Source: Agromyces fucosus
GTDB lineage: Bacteria; Actinomycetota; Actinomycetes; Actinomycetales; Microbacteriaceae
Length of the DNA stretch: 64,000 nucleotides
Direction of reading: 5' to 3'
Assembly (NCBI RefSeq): GCF_004134865.1
Contig: NZ_SDPO01000004.1
Coordinates: 235,673-299,672, forward strand
Shown: piece by piece, positions 10,719-18,310 of the stretch
Layout: each line of letters opens with the position of its first letter
How positions within the stretch are numbered: position 1 is the stretch's first letter
Translations under genes and position numbers: made by a program
Notes under the pieces: generated by a model
The model's database searches: none
Seen by the model: only the letters and a program-made list of their open reading frames with translations
Told to the model about the DNA's origin: nothing

Positions 10719-11506
10719 GAGGCGGCAGCGTCCCCGTCGCCTGCAGGGGTCGCGGCCTGCGGCGCAGCTGCCGGCTCGGGTGCGGCTTCGGCCTCCGCCT
10801 CGGACTCCTGCGCCTCGGGCTCGAGGAGCTCCTCCCCCACGACCGCGGCGATGCGCTCGCGGGAGATCACTCCCGCACGCACGATTCGGAGGCGTCCGCC
10901 TTCTCGGGCGAGCGCCGTCGCGTCGACGATCGTCGAGGACGTGTCGCCCTCGCGCTCCCCGATGGCCTCGTACGAGCCGCCCGCCGGGCCGCCGTCGAGG
11001 TAGACGGCGACCGAGTCGCCGAGCATCTCTGCGGCGTCTGCCGCGACGGTCGCCGACGGTTCGCCGGAGCGGTTCGCCGACGACACCGCGAGCGGGCCGG
11101 TCTCGGCGAGGAGCTCGAGCGCGATCGGGTTCGCCGGCATGCGGAGCGCCACGGTGCCGCGCGTCTCGCCGAGGTCCCACTGCAGCGACGGCTGCGCGTG
11201 GAGGATCACGGTCAGCCCGCCGGGCCAGAACTCGCCGACGAGCTGCCGCACGGCAGGCGGTACCTCGCTGGCGAGGGCGTCGAGGGTCGGGATGCCCGGG
11301 ATGAGCACGGGCGGCGGCGAGGTGCGGTCGCGGCCCTTGGCGTCGAGGAGCCGCGAGACGGCCTTCGGATCGAACGCGTCGGCGGCGACGCCGTAGACGG
11401 TGTCGGTGGGGATGACGACGAGTTCCCCCCGCCCGATGGCGCTCCGTGCGAGGCGCATGCCGGTGAGGAGCTCTGAGTCGACCGAACAGTCGTAGATGGC
11501 AGTCAT
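10715..11506 (-). CDS. tsaC: L-threonylcarbamoyladenylate synthase (Sua5/YrdC family)
   Basis: 263 residues. Makes threonylcarbamoyl-AMP for the t6A37 modification of ANN-decoding tRNAs. The YrdC domain covers residues 1-205, with the PTDTVYGVAADAFD motif near residue 33, then GGLTVILHA, VALRMPANPIALELL and SSANRSGEPSATVA. The C-terminal ~50 residues are a Glu/Ala/Pro-rich disordered tail, not the folded Sua5 domain of longer family members. A -10-like TAGAAT lies at 11516-11521, about 9 bp before the ATG, so the transcript may be nearly leaderless. In the usual actinobacterial order this gene follows prmC directly; here 3 kb of accessory genes separate them. Confidence 0.93.
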   Translation of the reverse strand: MTAIYDCSVDSELLTGMRLARSAIGRGELVVIPTDTVYGVAADAFDPKAVSRLLDAKGRDRTSPPPVLIPGIPTLDALASEVPPAVRQLVGEFWPGGLTVILHAQPSLQWDLGETRGTVALRMPANPIALELLAETGPLAVSSANRSGEPSATVAADAAEMLGDSVAVYLDGGPAGGSYEAIGEREGDTSSTIVDATALAREGGRLRIVRAGVISRERIAAVVGEELLEPEAQESEAEAEAAPEPAAAPQAATPAGDGDAAAS

Positions 11507-11576
11507 GACCTGCCGATTCTAGACCAGCACTCCGGGCTGGACCGCGACGGTCGTCGGCGCCCTCCTGATCCCGTCG

Positions 11577-11616
11577 AGCGGATGCCGCGGCGCAGGCGTG
11601 CGCCGCGGCATCCGCT
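11577..11616 (-). terminator. Terminator-like hairpin after the DrrAB-like exporter
   Basis: A perfect 18-bp inverted repeat, arms 11577-11594 and 11599-11616, with a GGCG loop and no T-run. The arms begin and end with the GCGGATGCCGCGG / CCGCGGCATCCGC word that recurs through the window. It lies 15 bp past the exporter permease stop (11631) and upstream of the sua5 start. Confidence 0.65.
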
Positions 11617-11630
11617 GCCGTTCGACCGTC

Positions 11631-12455
11631 TCAGCGACGACCGGCCTTGCGGCGGAACAGCAGGCCGCCCCAGACGATCGCGACGAGCAGGATGGCGAGG
11701 CACCAGCCGAGCGCCCACCAGACGGTGTCGTCGACCGGGGTGTCCATCAGGAATCCGCGAATGGTCTCGATGATGGGAGTGATCGGCTGGTATTCGGCGA
11801 CCCATTGCAGCCACTCGGGCATCGTCTCGACCGGCACGAAGGCACTCGAGACGTAGGGCAGGAACAGCAGGATGAAGCCGAACCCGCTGGCCGCTTCAGG
11901 GCTCGACGCCGCGAGCCCGATCGCCGCGAAGAGGTAGGTGATCGTCAGGATGTAGAGCGCCACCAGGCCGAATGCGGCGAGCCATCCGAGCACCGTCGCG
12001 TCGGGGCGGAAGCCGACGAGCAGGGCGACGACGATCACGACGCCGGTCGCGACGAGGTTTCGCGCAAGGCTCGCGACCACGTGACCCGTGAGCACCGCGC
12101 CGCTCCGCACCGGCATCGTGCGGAACCGGTCGATGATGCCGGTGGTCATGTCTCGCGAGACCGAGATCGCCGTCGACGATGCGCCGAAGCCGGCGCACAG
12201 CAGGATGATGCCCGGCACCACGTAGTCGACGTAACCGCCCGACGGGTCGATCGCGTTGCCGAAGATGAAGGTGAACATCAGCATCAGCATCGTCGGAAGC
12301 ATGATCGCCATGAGCAGGGCCTCGACGTCGCGCACGGAATGGCGGAAGCTCCGGCCGATGAACGTCGACTCGGCGGTGAACGCGCCGAGTCGTGCGCGAG
12401 CGGGTGCGGCCGGGCCCGGAACTGCGGGGCGGGGCGGGGCGATGAGTGTCGTCAT
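11631..12455 (-). CDS. ABC-2 type permease (DrrB-like)
   Basis: 274 residues. Membrane half of an efflux ABC transporter. Six hydrophobic segments are visible, and the ABC-2 signature block lies in the second half (GFGFILLFLPYVSSAFVPVETMPEWLQW). The N-terminal ~45 residues are Pro/Ala/Arg-rich and cytosolic. The partner ATPase gene ends 5 bp upstream. Related DrrB proteins export hydrophobic drugs such as anthracyclines; the real substrate here is unknown. Transcribed divergently from a TetR gene, which is the likely local repressor. Confidence 0.88.
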   Translation of the reverse strand: MTTLIAPPRPAVPGPAAPARARLGAFTAESTFIGRSFRHSVRDVEALLMAIMLPTMLMLMFTFIFGNAIDPSGGYVDYVVPGIILLCAGFGASSTAISVSRDMTTGIIDRFRTMPVRSGAVLTGHVVASLARNLVATGVVIVVALLVGFRPDATVLGWLAAFGLVALYILTITYLFAAIGLAASSPEAASGFGFILLFLPYVSSAFVPVETMPEWLQWVAEYQPITPIIETIRGFLMDTPVDDTVWWALGWCLAILLVAIVWGGLLFRRKAGRR

Positions 12456-12460
12456 GTCGG

Positions 12461-13369
12461 TCACTTCGATTCGATGAGTTCGGGGGCGGATGCCTCGGCG
12501 CCGGCCGTGATCGCGAGGAACACGTCGTCGAGGCTGGGGCGGCGGATGGAGACCTGCGTGCCCTCGGCGGCCGACGCCGGCGAGTGGTCGAGCCGGTCGA
12601 TGGCGGCGCGCAGTCCGTGCACGCTGCCGTCGGTCGGCAGTTCGAGGAGCAGCGCGCCGTCGGCGTTGCGCAGCTCGACGACATCGCCCCCGATGCGGGC
12701 CTTGAGCTCGTCGGCGGTACCCTCGGCGGCGACTCGTCCGCGGTCGAGCACGGCGATGCGGTCGGCGAGCTGGTCGGCCTCCTCGAGGTACTGCGTCGTG
12801 AGGAAGACCGTCGTACCGGCTTCGGTGAGCGAGCGGATGACGTTCCAGAGCTCCTGGCGACTGCGCGTGTCGAGACCGGTGGTCGGTTCGTCGAGGAAGA
12901 GGATCGGCACGTCGACGACGAGGCTGAGGGCGAGGTCGAGGCGCCGGCGCATGCCGCCAGAGTAGGTGCCGAGACGGCGGTGCGCAGCATCCGTCAGGGC
13001 GAACCGTTCGAGCAGTTCGTCCGCGCGGTCGCGCGCCGCCTGACGGCCGAGGCCCGAGAGGCGCCCCATCATGACGAGGTTCTCGGTGCCGGTGAGCACC
13101 TCGTCGACGGCGGCCGACTGGCCGGTGAGGGCGATGCGCCCCTTGACCTCCTCGGGCGATGCCGCGACGTCGAAGCCCGCGACCCGGGCGACACCGGCAT
13201 CCGGCTTCACGAGCGTCGTCAGGATGTTGATGGTGGTCGTCTTGCCGGCGCCGTTCGGGCCGAGCAACGCGAATACCGACCCTGCGGGCACGCTGAGGTC
13301 GAGGCCGGCGAGCACTTCGGTGGACCCGAAGCGCTTGCGGAGCCCGTGCGTGTCGATCGCGACTGACAT
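12461..13369 (-). CDS. ABC transporter ATP-binding protein (DrrA-like)
   Basis: 302 residues. Walker A GPNGAGKTT at about residues 38-46, signature YSGGMRRRLDLALSL, Walker B ILFLDEPTTGLDTRSR, and a switch histidine equivalent that is Gln here (LTTQYLEEADQLADRI), as in the DrrA group. The C-terminal ~90 residues form the DrrA-type accessory domain. The ATG at 13369 has an ACGGAGAGATCC ribosome-binding site. First gene of the two-gene efflux operon, behind the divergent promoter at 13424-13477. Confidence 0.93.
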   Translation of the reverse strand: MSVAIDTHGLRKRFGSTEVLAGLDLSVPAGSVFALLGPNGAGKTTTINILTTLVKPDAGVARVAGFDVAASPEEVKGRIALTGQSAAVDEVLTGTENLVMMGRLSGLGRQAARDRADELLERFALTDAAHRRLGTYSGGMRRRLDLALSLVVDVPILFLDEPTTGLDTRSRQELWNVIRSLTEAGTTVFLTTQYLEEADQLADRIAVLDRGRVAAEGTADELKARIGGDVVELRNADGALLLELPTDGSVHGLRAAIDRLDHSPASAAEGTQVSIRRPSLDDVFLAITAGAEASAPELIESK

Positions 13370-13423
13370 GGATCTCTCCGTTTCTCTGATCTGCGCCTGC
13401 GTCGTTCTGCGTATGACGCAAAC

Positions 13424-13477
13424 TGTTTATGTGATGCACTGTTGTTTAAGTAATACACAGTTCTAGACTGTGGTCAA
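13424..13477. promoter_or_regulatory. Divergent promoters and repeated operator (TetR site) between exporter and tetR
   Basis: The 131-bp gap has a conspicuously AT-richer core. Two similar 16-bp direct repeats, TGTTTATGTGATGCAC at 13424-13439 and TGTTTAAGTAATACAC at 13443-13458 (13 of 16 identical, offset 19 bp), look like regulator sites. The second, extended by one base, is a TGT-x-TA/TA-x-ACA palindrome typical of TetR operators. Exporter promoter (minus strand): TTGACC (13472-13477), 16 bp, TATTAC (13450-13455). tetR promoter (plus strand): TTGTTT (13442-13447), 16 bp, TAGACT (13464-13469). The second repeat covers the exporter -10 and the tetR -35, so one protein bound there would repress both. 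Confidence 0.6.
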
Positions 13478-13500
13478 CACCAATCGAGAACGGACCCCTT

Positions 13501-14523
13501 GTGAGCCCTGAGCGTGCGACTCCCGAACGACGCGATCCCGAACTGCCCCGAGGCGTCGCACTCGCGTGGGGTGTCGCGGCGAACCCGCAGCGCGGACCGA
13601 AACGGGAGCTCTCGATCGAACGCATCGTCGACGCGGCTGTCGAGATCGCCGACGCCGAGGGCCTCGGCGCGGTGTCGATGAGCCGTGTCGCCGCCTCGCT
13701 CGGATTCACGACGATGTCGCTCTACCGCTACGTCACGAGCAAGGACGACCTGATCCTCCTCATGCAGGAGGGCGCGGTCCTGCCGCCCGTGCCCGACGAA
13801 TCCATCGAGCGCGGTTGGCGCGACGGCGTCACGGCCTGGGTGCTCGCGATGCGCGCCGCGTACCGCGAACACCCCTGGCTCGTCGACATCCCCGTCTCCG
13901 GCGCGCCGATCACGCCCAACAGCCTGCTCATCGTCGACTGGTTCCTGCGCGAGGTGCGCTCGCTCCCCTTCAGCGACGGCGAGAAGATGTCGACCCTGCT
14001 GCTGCTCACGAGCTACGCGCGCGCCACCGGGGCGCAGGAGCGCGACATCGGCGCGGCAGCGGCAGCGGCCGCGGACCCCGCGGATGTCACGGGGGCGAAC
14101 TACTTCGAGGCCCTCGCCGAGCTCGTCACCCCCGAGCGGTTCCCCTACCTGAGCCCGCTCCTCGCGGCCGGCGGCTACGTCGCCGAGCCCGGCACCGACT
14201 TCGAGGAGACCGACGACGACTTCTCATTCGGCCTGGAGCGCATCCTCGACGGCATCGAGTACCACGTCGGCCGGGTCGAGTCCGGCGCCGCCGCCGTCGC
14301 CGCGGAGCCGCTGCCGCCCTCGCTCGAACTCCCCCGCGACAAGCAGGTCCGAGAGGCGGCGAAGGCGCGTCGGGAGGCCGAGAAGGCACTGCGCGAGGCG
14401 CAGAAGCGCGAACGCGAGGCCATCAAGCACGCGCTCGAGCGCGAGAAGAACGCCCTCGAACGGGAGAAGGTCGCCCTCGAACGAGAGCGGAACGCACGAG
14501 GGAAGGCGGAGCGGGCGAAGTAG
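13501..14523 (+). CDS. TetR/AcrR-family regulator with C-terminal charged helix
   Basis: 340 residues from a GTG start. The N-terminal helix-turn-helix (about residues 38-90) is clear: IVDAAVEIADAEG, SMSRVAASLGFTTMSLYRYVTSKDDL. The middle (residues 95-265) is a TetR_C-type ligand-binding domain, as in regulators of tetracycline or anthracycline efflux. Odd feature: residues about 280-340 are an almost uninterrupted run of Glu/Lys/Arg/Ala (repeats such as EREKNALEREKVALERERN) predicted to be a single long charged helix or coiled coil, giving a protein about 120 residues longer than typical TetR regulators. Divergent to the DrrAB-like exporter, which it most likely represses. Confidence 0.88.
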   Translation: MSPERATPERRDPELPRGVALAWGVAANPQRGPKRELSIERIVDAAVEIADAEGLGAVSMSRVAASLGFTTMSLYRYVTSKDDLILLMQEGAVLPPVPDESIERGWRDGVTAWVLAMRAAYREHPWLVDIPVSGAPITPNSLLIVDWFLREVRSLPFSDGEKMSTLLLLTSYARATGAQERDIGAAAAAAADPADVTGANYFEALAELVTPERFPYLSPLLAAGGYVAEPGTDFEETDDDFSFGLERILDGIEYHVGRVESGAAAVAAEPLPPSLELPRDKQVREAAKARREAEKALREAQKREREAIKHALEREKNALEREKVALERERNARGKAERAK

Positions 14524-14536
14524 GCCAGTCGCCGGC

Positions 14537-14555
14537 GCGCCGACCCGATCGGCGC
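14537..14555. terminator. Small hairpin between convergent tetR and prmC
   Basis: A 7-bp inverted repeat (GCGCCGA at 14537-14543, TCGGCGC at 14549-14555) with a 5-nt loop, in the 41-bp gap between the two stop codons. It could serve as a weak bidirectional terminator. No T-run. Confidence 0.35.
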
Positions 14556-14564
14556 AGGGGCCCC

Positions 14565-15449
14565 TCAGCGCACGGCCGAGGTCGCCCGATCGCGCGTCGT
14601 GAGGTCGCGGTGGTGCGCGATCGCCCGCCAGCCGTCGGCCGCGAGGATCTCGGCGATCGCCGCCGACTGCTCCTCGCCGTGCTCGATCACGAGCGCACCG
14701 CCCGGCCGCAGCAGCGCGAGCGCCCGCCGGGAGAGCACGCGGATCACGTCGAGCCCGTCGGCGCCGCCGTAGAGAGCCTGCTCGGGGTCGTGGAGTCGCA
14801 CCTCGGGATCGCGCGGCATGTCGCGGAGCGGGACGTACGGCGGGTTCGACACCACGACGGCCACCCGGCCGTCGAGTTCGGGCAGGGCGTCGGCGAGATC
14901 GCCGAAGACGAGCTCGAGATTCGGGGCGGCGACCTCGGCGACGTTGCGCGTCGTCCACACGAACGCCTCGGGAGACTTCTCGACCGCCCACACCCGAGCG
15001 TGCGGCACTTCGGTCGCGAGCGCGAGGGCGATCGCGCCACTGCCGGTGCCGAGGTCGACGCCGATCGGTTCCGGCTCGGCCGCCGAGGCGAGCGCGTCGA
15101 TCGCGAGCTGCGCGACCTGCTCGGTCTCCGGTCGCGGCACGAAGACCCCGGGGCCGACCTGCAGATCGAGGTTGCGGAACGCCGCACGACCCGTGATGTG
15201 CTGCAGCGGCTCGCGCAGGGCACGACGCGCGACGAGGGAGGCGAGCGCCGCGGCATCCGCTCGACCGACCTCGGCGCCGACGATGATACGCGCCAGCACC
15301 GCCCCGCGGGAGAGACCGAGCACGTGTCCGATCAGGAGGTCGGCGTCGACCTCGGGGTCGGGGACGCCGGCGGAGGCGAGCGTCGACACCGTCTCGTCTC
15401 GGATCTCGCGCAGTGATCGCGCACGGGCGTCGGGAGTCGTCGTATCCAC
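14565..15449 (-). CDS. prmC: Peptide chain release factor N5-glutamine methyltransferase
   Basis: 294 residues from the GTG at 15449 (VDTTTPDARARSL). Methylates the Gln of the GGQ motif in release factors RF1 and RF2. The SAM-binding motif GVDLGTGSGAIALALA and the substrate-Gln-binding NPPYVPLRDMP motif are both present, and the N-terminal helical domain carries GHVLGLSRGAVLARI. The GTG is chosen because residues further upstream (to 15515) are not family-like. Normally directly downstream of prfA; here separated from it by the plus-strand cysK-cysE pair. Confidence 0.93.
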   Translation of the reverse strand: MDTTTPDARARSLREIRDETVSTLASAGVPDPEVDADLLIGHVLGLSRGAVLARIIVGAEVGRADAAALASLVARRALREPLQHITGRAAFRNLDLQVGPGVFVPRPETEQVAQLAIDALASAAEPEPIGVDLGTGSGAIALALATEVPHARVWAVEKSPEAFVWTTRNVAEVAAPNLELVFGDLADALPELDGRVAVVVSNPPYVPLRDMPRDPEVRLHDPEQALYGGADGLDVIRVLSRRALALLRPGGALVIEHGEEQSAAIAEILAADGWRAIAHHRDLTTRDRATSAVR

Positions 15450-15491
15450 GCAATGGAATGTAACGCACTCGCCTCCATGCGAGCCGGAGCC

Positions 15492-15497
15492 TAGGCT
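15492..15497 (+). promoter_or_regulatory. Candidate -10 element of cysK
   Basis: TAGGCT, 38 bp before the cysK ATG. The same hexamer occurs ahead of the oxidoreductase gene at 34551. No convincing -35 is seen. The 86-bp gap also has to hold the prmC promoter (a TACATT on the other strand lies next to the prmC GTG). Confidence 0.3.
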
Positions 15498-15535
15498 GAG
15501 GCCGTCGTCCACCACCTGACCCGAGAGGCAAGCCC

Positions 15536-16471
15536 ATGGCGCAGATCTACGAGAACATCACCGAGGTCGTCGGTCGCACGCCGCTCGTGCGCCTCAACCG
15601 GCTCACCGAGGGCGCAGGCGCCACGGTGCTCGCCAAGCTCGAGTTCTACAACCCCGCCGCGAGCGTCAAGGACCGCATCGGCGTCGCGATCATCGACGCG
15701 GCCGAGAAGTCGGGCGAGCTGACCCCGGGCGGCACCATCGTCGAGGGCACGAGCGGCAACACCGGCATCGCGCTCGCCCTCGTCGGCGCCGCTCGCGGCT
15801 ACCGCGTCATCCTCACCATGCCCGAGACCATGAGCGTCGAACGTCGCGTGCTGCTGCGCGCCTACGGCGCGGAGATCGTGCTGACCCCCGGCTCCGAAGG
15901 CATGAAGGGCGCGGTCGCGAAGGCCGACGAGATCGTCGCGGCAACCCCCGGCGCGATCCTCGCCCGCCAGTTCGCCAACGAGGCGAACCCGGCGATCCAC
16001 CACGCGACGACCGGCCCCGAGATCTGGGCCGACACCGACGGCGCCGTCGACATCTTCGTCGCCGGCATCGGCACGGGCGGCACCATCACCGGCGCCGGGC
16101 GCTACCTCAAGGAGCAGAACAGCGGCGTGCAGGTCATCGCCGTCGAGCCGGCCGACTCCCCCATCCTCACGCAGGGCACGCCGGGCCCCCACAAGATCCA
16201 GGGCCTCGGCGCGAACTTCGTGCCCGACATCCTCGACCGCGAAGTTTACGACGAGGTCATCGACGTCGCCACGAGCGACGCCATCACGACCGCTCGCGCA
16301 CTCGCGACCGACGAGGCGATCCTCGGCGGCATCTCGTCGGGTGCTGCCGTCTGGGCCGCACTCGAGGTCGCGAAGCGCCCCGAGAACGACGGCAAGACGA
16401 TCGTCGTCGTCGTGCCCGACTTCGGCGAGCGGTACGTCTCGACCGTGCTGTACGAAGACCTGCGCGACTGA
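15536..16471 (+). CDS. cysK: Cysteine synthase A (O-acetylserine sulfhydrylase)
   Basis: 311 residues. PLP enzyme making cysteine from O-acetylserine and sulfide. The PLP lysine is K45 in [11 protein letters not shown]. The substrate loop [11 protein letters not shown] and the phosphate-binding [15 protein letters not shown] are intact, as is the C-terminal [12 protein letters not shown]. The GAGAGGCAAGCCC ribosome-binding site precedes the ATG. It is followed 95 bp later by cysE on the same strand, so the two steps from serine to cysteine are encoded together. The C-terminal tail of CysE ends in Ile (DWHI), the usual residue that docks into the CysK active site. Confidence 0.96.
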   Translation: MAQIYENITEVVGRTPLVRLNRLTEGAGATVLAKLEFYNPAASVKDRIGVAIIDAAEKSGELTPGGTIVEGTSGNTGIALALVGAARGYRVILTMPETMSVERRVLLRAYGAEIVLTPGSEGMKGAVAKADEIVAATPGAILARQFANEANPAIHHATTGPEIWADTDGAVDIFVAGIGTGGTITGAGRYLKEQNSGVQVIAVEPADSPILTQGTPGPHKIQGLGANFVPDILDREVYDEVIDVATSDAITTARALATDEAILGGISSGAAVWAALEVAKRPENDGKTIVVVVPDFGERYVSTVLYEDLRD

Positions 16472-16485
16472 GCGCCCCCTGCACC

Positions 16486-16529
16486 CCGAGCGCCCGGCGC
16501 AGCGTCCACGACGTTGTCCGGGCGCTCGG
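16486..16529 (+). terminator. Hairpin between cysK and cysE
   Basis: 12-bp perfect inverted repeat (CCGAGCGCCCGG at 16486-16497 and its complement at 16518-16529) with a 20-nt loop and no T-run, 15 bp after the cysK stop. It could reduce read-through from cysK into cysE. Confidence 0.45.
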
Positions 16530-16566
16530 TGCATCCGATCGACGTACGGACTGATTGACTATCGAC

Positions 16567-17145
16567 GTGACCTTCTTCAGAGCACTGCGCGAGGACATCG
16601 CGACGGCGCGCGCGCACGACCCCGCGTCTCGTGGAAACCTCGAGGTGTTCCTCGCGTACTCCGGCCTGCACGCCATCTGGGGCTACCGGCTCGCCCACAT
16701 CCTCTGGCGGGCCGGGCTGCGTCTGCCCGCCCGCGTCATCTCGCAGCTCGTGCGGTTCCTCACCGGCGTCGAGATCCACCCCGGCGCCACGATCGGCCGC
16801 CGGTTCTTCATCGACCACGGCATGGGCGTCGTCGTGGGCGAGACGGCGGTCGTCGGCGACGACGTGATGCTCTACCACGGCGTCACCCTCGGAGGAAAGG
16901 CCGCCCGCGGCGCGAACCGCGGGGCGAAGCGGCATCCGACGCTCGACGACGGCGTCACCGTCGGGGCCGGCGCGAAGGTGCTCGGCGACATCACGATCGG
17001 CGCGTGGAGCGCGATCGGCGCGAACGCGGTCGTCACGAAGGACGCCCCCGCCCACTCGCTCGTCGTCGGCATCCCCGCGACGTTCAAGCCGCTCTCGCAC
17101 GAGACGGCCGACGCCGCCCGCGGCATCCACGACTGGCACATCTGA
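16567..17145 (+). CDS. cysE: Serine O-acetyltransferase
   Basis: 192 residues from the GTG at 16567 ([19 protein letters not shown]). A TTG at 16555 would add four residues and cannot be excluded, since neither start has a good ribosome-binding site. Acetylates serine with acetyl-CoA, the first step of cysteine synthesis. The short actinobacterial form has a helical N-terminus, then left-handed beta-helix hexapeptide repeats ([53 protein letters not shown]). Catalytic His residues lie in FIDHGMG and KRHPTLDDG. The C-terminal residue is Ile, which in other species anchors the protein in the CysK active site (cysteine synthase complex). Confidence 0.92.
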   Translation: MTFFRALREDIATARAHDPASRGNLEVFLAYSGLHAIWGYRLAHILWRAGLRLPARVISQLVRFLTGVEIHPGATIGRRFFIDHGMGVVVGETAVVGDDVMLYHGVTLGGKAARGANRGAKRHPTLDDGVTVGAGAKVLGDITIGAWSAIGANAVVTKDAPAHSLVVGIPATFKPLSHETADAARGIHDWHI

Positions 17146-17172
17146 GGCGCCGAAGCCCTCGTCCATGAGACG

Positions 17173-17211
17173 ACGGATGCCCCGGACACTCGAGGTGTCC
17201 GGGGCATCCGT
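17173..17211. terminator. Bidirectional terminator hairpin between cysE and prfA
   Basis: Perfect 17-bp inverted repeat, arms 17173-17189 and 17195-17211, with loop TCGAG. It sits in the 81-bp gap between the convergent cysE and prfA stop codons, where a bidirectional terminator is expected. The arms start with the recurrent CGGATGCC word. No T-run. Confidence 0.7.
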
Positions 17212-17226
17212 CTCGTGTGGGTGCGG

Positions 17227-18303
17227 CTACTGGTCGCCGAGGTGCGCGAGCCGCGCCTCTTCGTCGGCCTGGATGGCCGACTCGATGATCGGCTCGAGCG
17301 CACCGTTCATCACCTGGTCGAGGTTGTAGGCCTTGTAGCCGGTGCGGTGATCGGCGATGCGGTTCTCGGGGAAGTTGTACGTGCGGATGCGCTCCGAGCG
17401 GTCCATCGACCGGATCTGCGACTTGCGGGCGTCGGACGCCGCCGCCGCGATCTCCTCCTGCTGGCGCGCGAGGATGCGGGCGCGGAGCACGCGCATCGCA
17501 GCCTCGCGGTTCTGCAGCTGCGACTTCTCGTTCTGCATCGACACCACGATGCCCGTGGGCAGGTGGGTGATGCGCACCGCCGAGTCGGTCGTGTTGACCG
17601 ACTGACCGCCGGGGCCGGAGGAGCGGTAGACGTCGATCTTCAGGTCGTTCTGGTTGATGTCGACCTCTTCGGGCTCATCGACCTCGGGGAAGACGAGCAC
17701 GCCCGTCGTCGAGGTGTGGATGCGCCCCTGCGTCTCGGTGACGGGCACTCGCTGCACGCGATGCACGCCGCCCTCGTACTTGAGGTGCGCCCAGACGCCC
17801 TGCGACGGGTCGCTCGCGTTCGACTTGATCGCGACCTGGACGTCTTTGTAGCCGCCGAGGTCGGACTCGTTCTGGTCGAGGAGCTCGATCTTCCAGCCCT
17901 TGGACTGCGCGTACTGCATGTACATGCGGAGCAGGTCGCCGGCGAAGAGGGCGCTCTCGGCGCCGCCCTCACCGCCCTTGATCTCCATGATCACGTCGCG
18001 GCCGTCGTCGGGGTCGCGCGGGATCAGGAGCCGTCGGAGCCGCTCCTGAGCGGCGGCGAGCCCCTCTTCGAGCGCCGGCACCTCTTCGGCGAACGCCTCG
18101 TCCTCCTTCGCGAGTTCACGCGCGGCGGCGAGGTCGTCCTGCGCCTCGAGCCACGCCGAGTGCGCTGAGACGATCCGGCTCAGCTCGGCGTAGCGCCGGT
18201 TGACCTTCTTCGCCCGCGCGGCGTCGGCGTGGAGCGCCGGGTCGGCGAGCTCCTCCTGCAGCTTCGCGTGCTCGGCGAGCAGGCTCTGGACGGACTCGAA
18301 CAC
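17227..18303 (-). CDS. prfA: Peptide chain release factor 1
   Basis: 358 residues from a GTG start. Reads UAA/UAG stop codons. The catalytic GGQ is in [17 protein letters not shown], and the stop-codon-recognition PxT motif appears as PVT ([14 protein letters not shown]), within the usual variation. The GGQ Gln is the substrate of PrmC. The GTG lies only 7 bp after the rho stop, so the two are cotranscribed. In M. tuberculosis rpmE occupies this junction; there is no room for it here. Confidence 0.96.
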   Translation of the reverse strand: MFESVQSLLAEHAKLQEELADPALHADAARAKKVNRRYAELSRIVSAHSAWLEAQDDLAAARELAKEDEAFAEEVPALEEGLAAAQERLRRLLIPRDPDDGRDVIMEIKGGEGGAESALFAGDLLRMYMQYAQSKGWKIELLDQNESDLGGYKDVQVAIKSNASDPSQGVWAHLKYEGGVHRVQRVPVTETQGRIHTSTTGVLVFPEVDEPEEVDINQNDLKIDVYRSSGPGGQSVNTTDSAVRITHLPTGIVVSMQNEKSQLQNREAAMRVLRARILARQQEEIAAAASDARKSQIRSMDRSERIRTYNFPENRIADHRTGYKAYNLDQVMNGALEPIIESAIQADEEARLAHLGDQ

Positions 18304-18310
18304 GGATGCC

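Noticed and set aside
15450..15515. N-terminal extension of prmC up to 15515.
   Set aside because: It would place the start inside the cysK promoter region and adds 22 residues unlike PrmC proteins; the GTG at 15449 gives a normal length.
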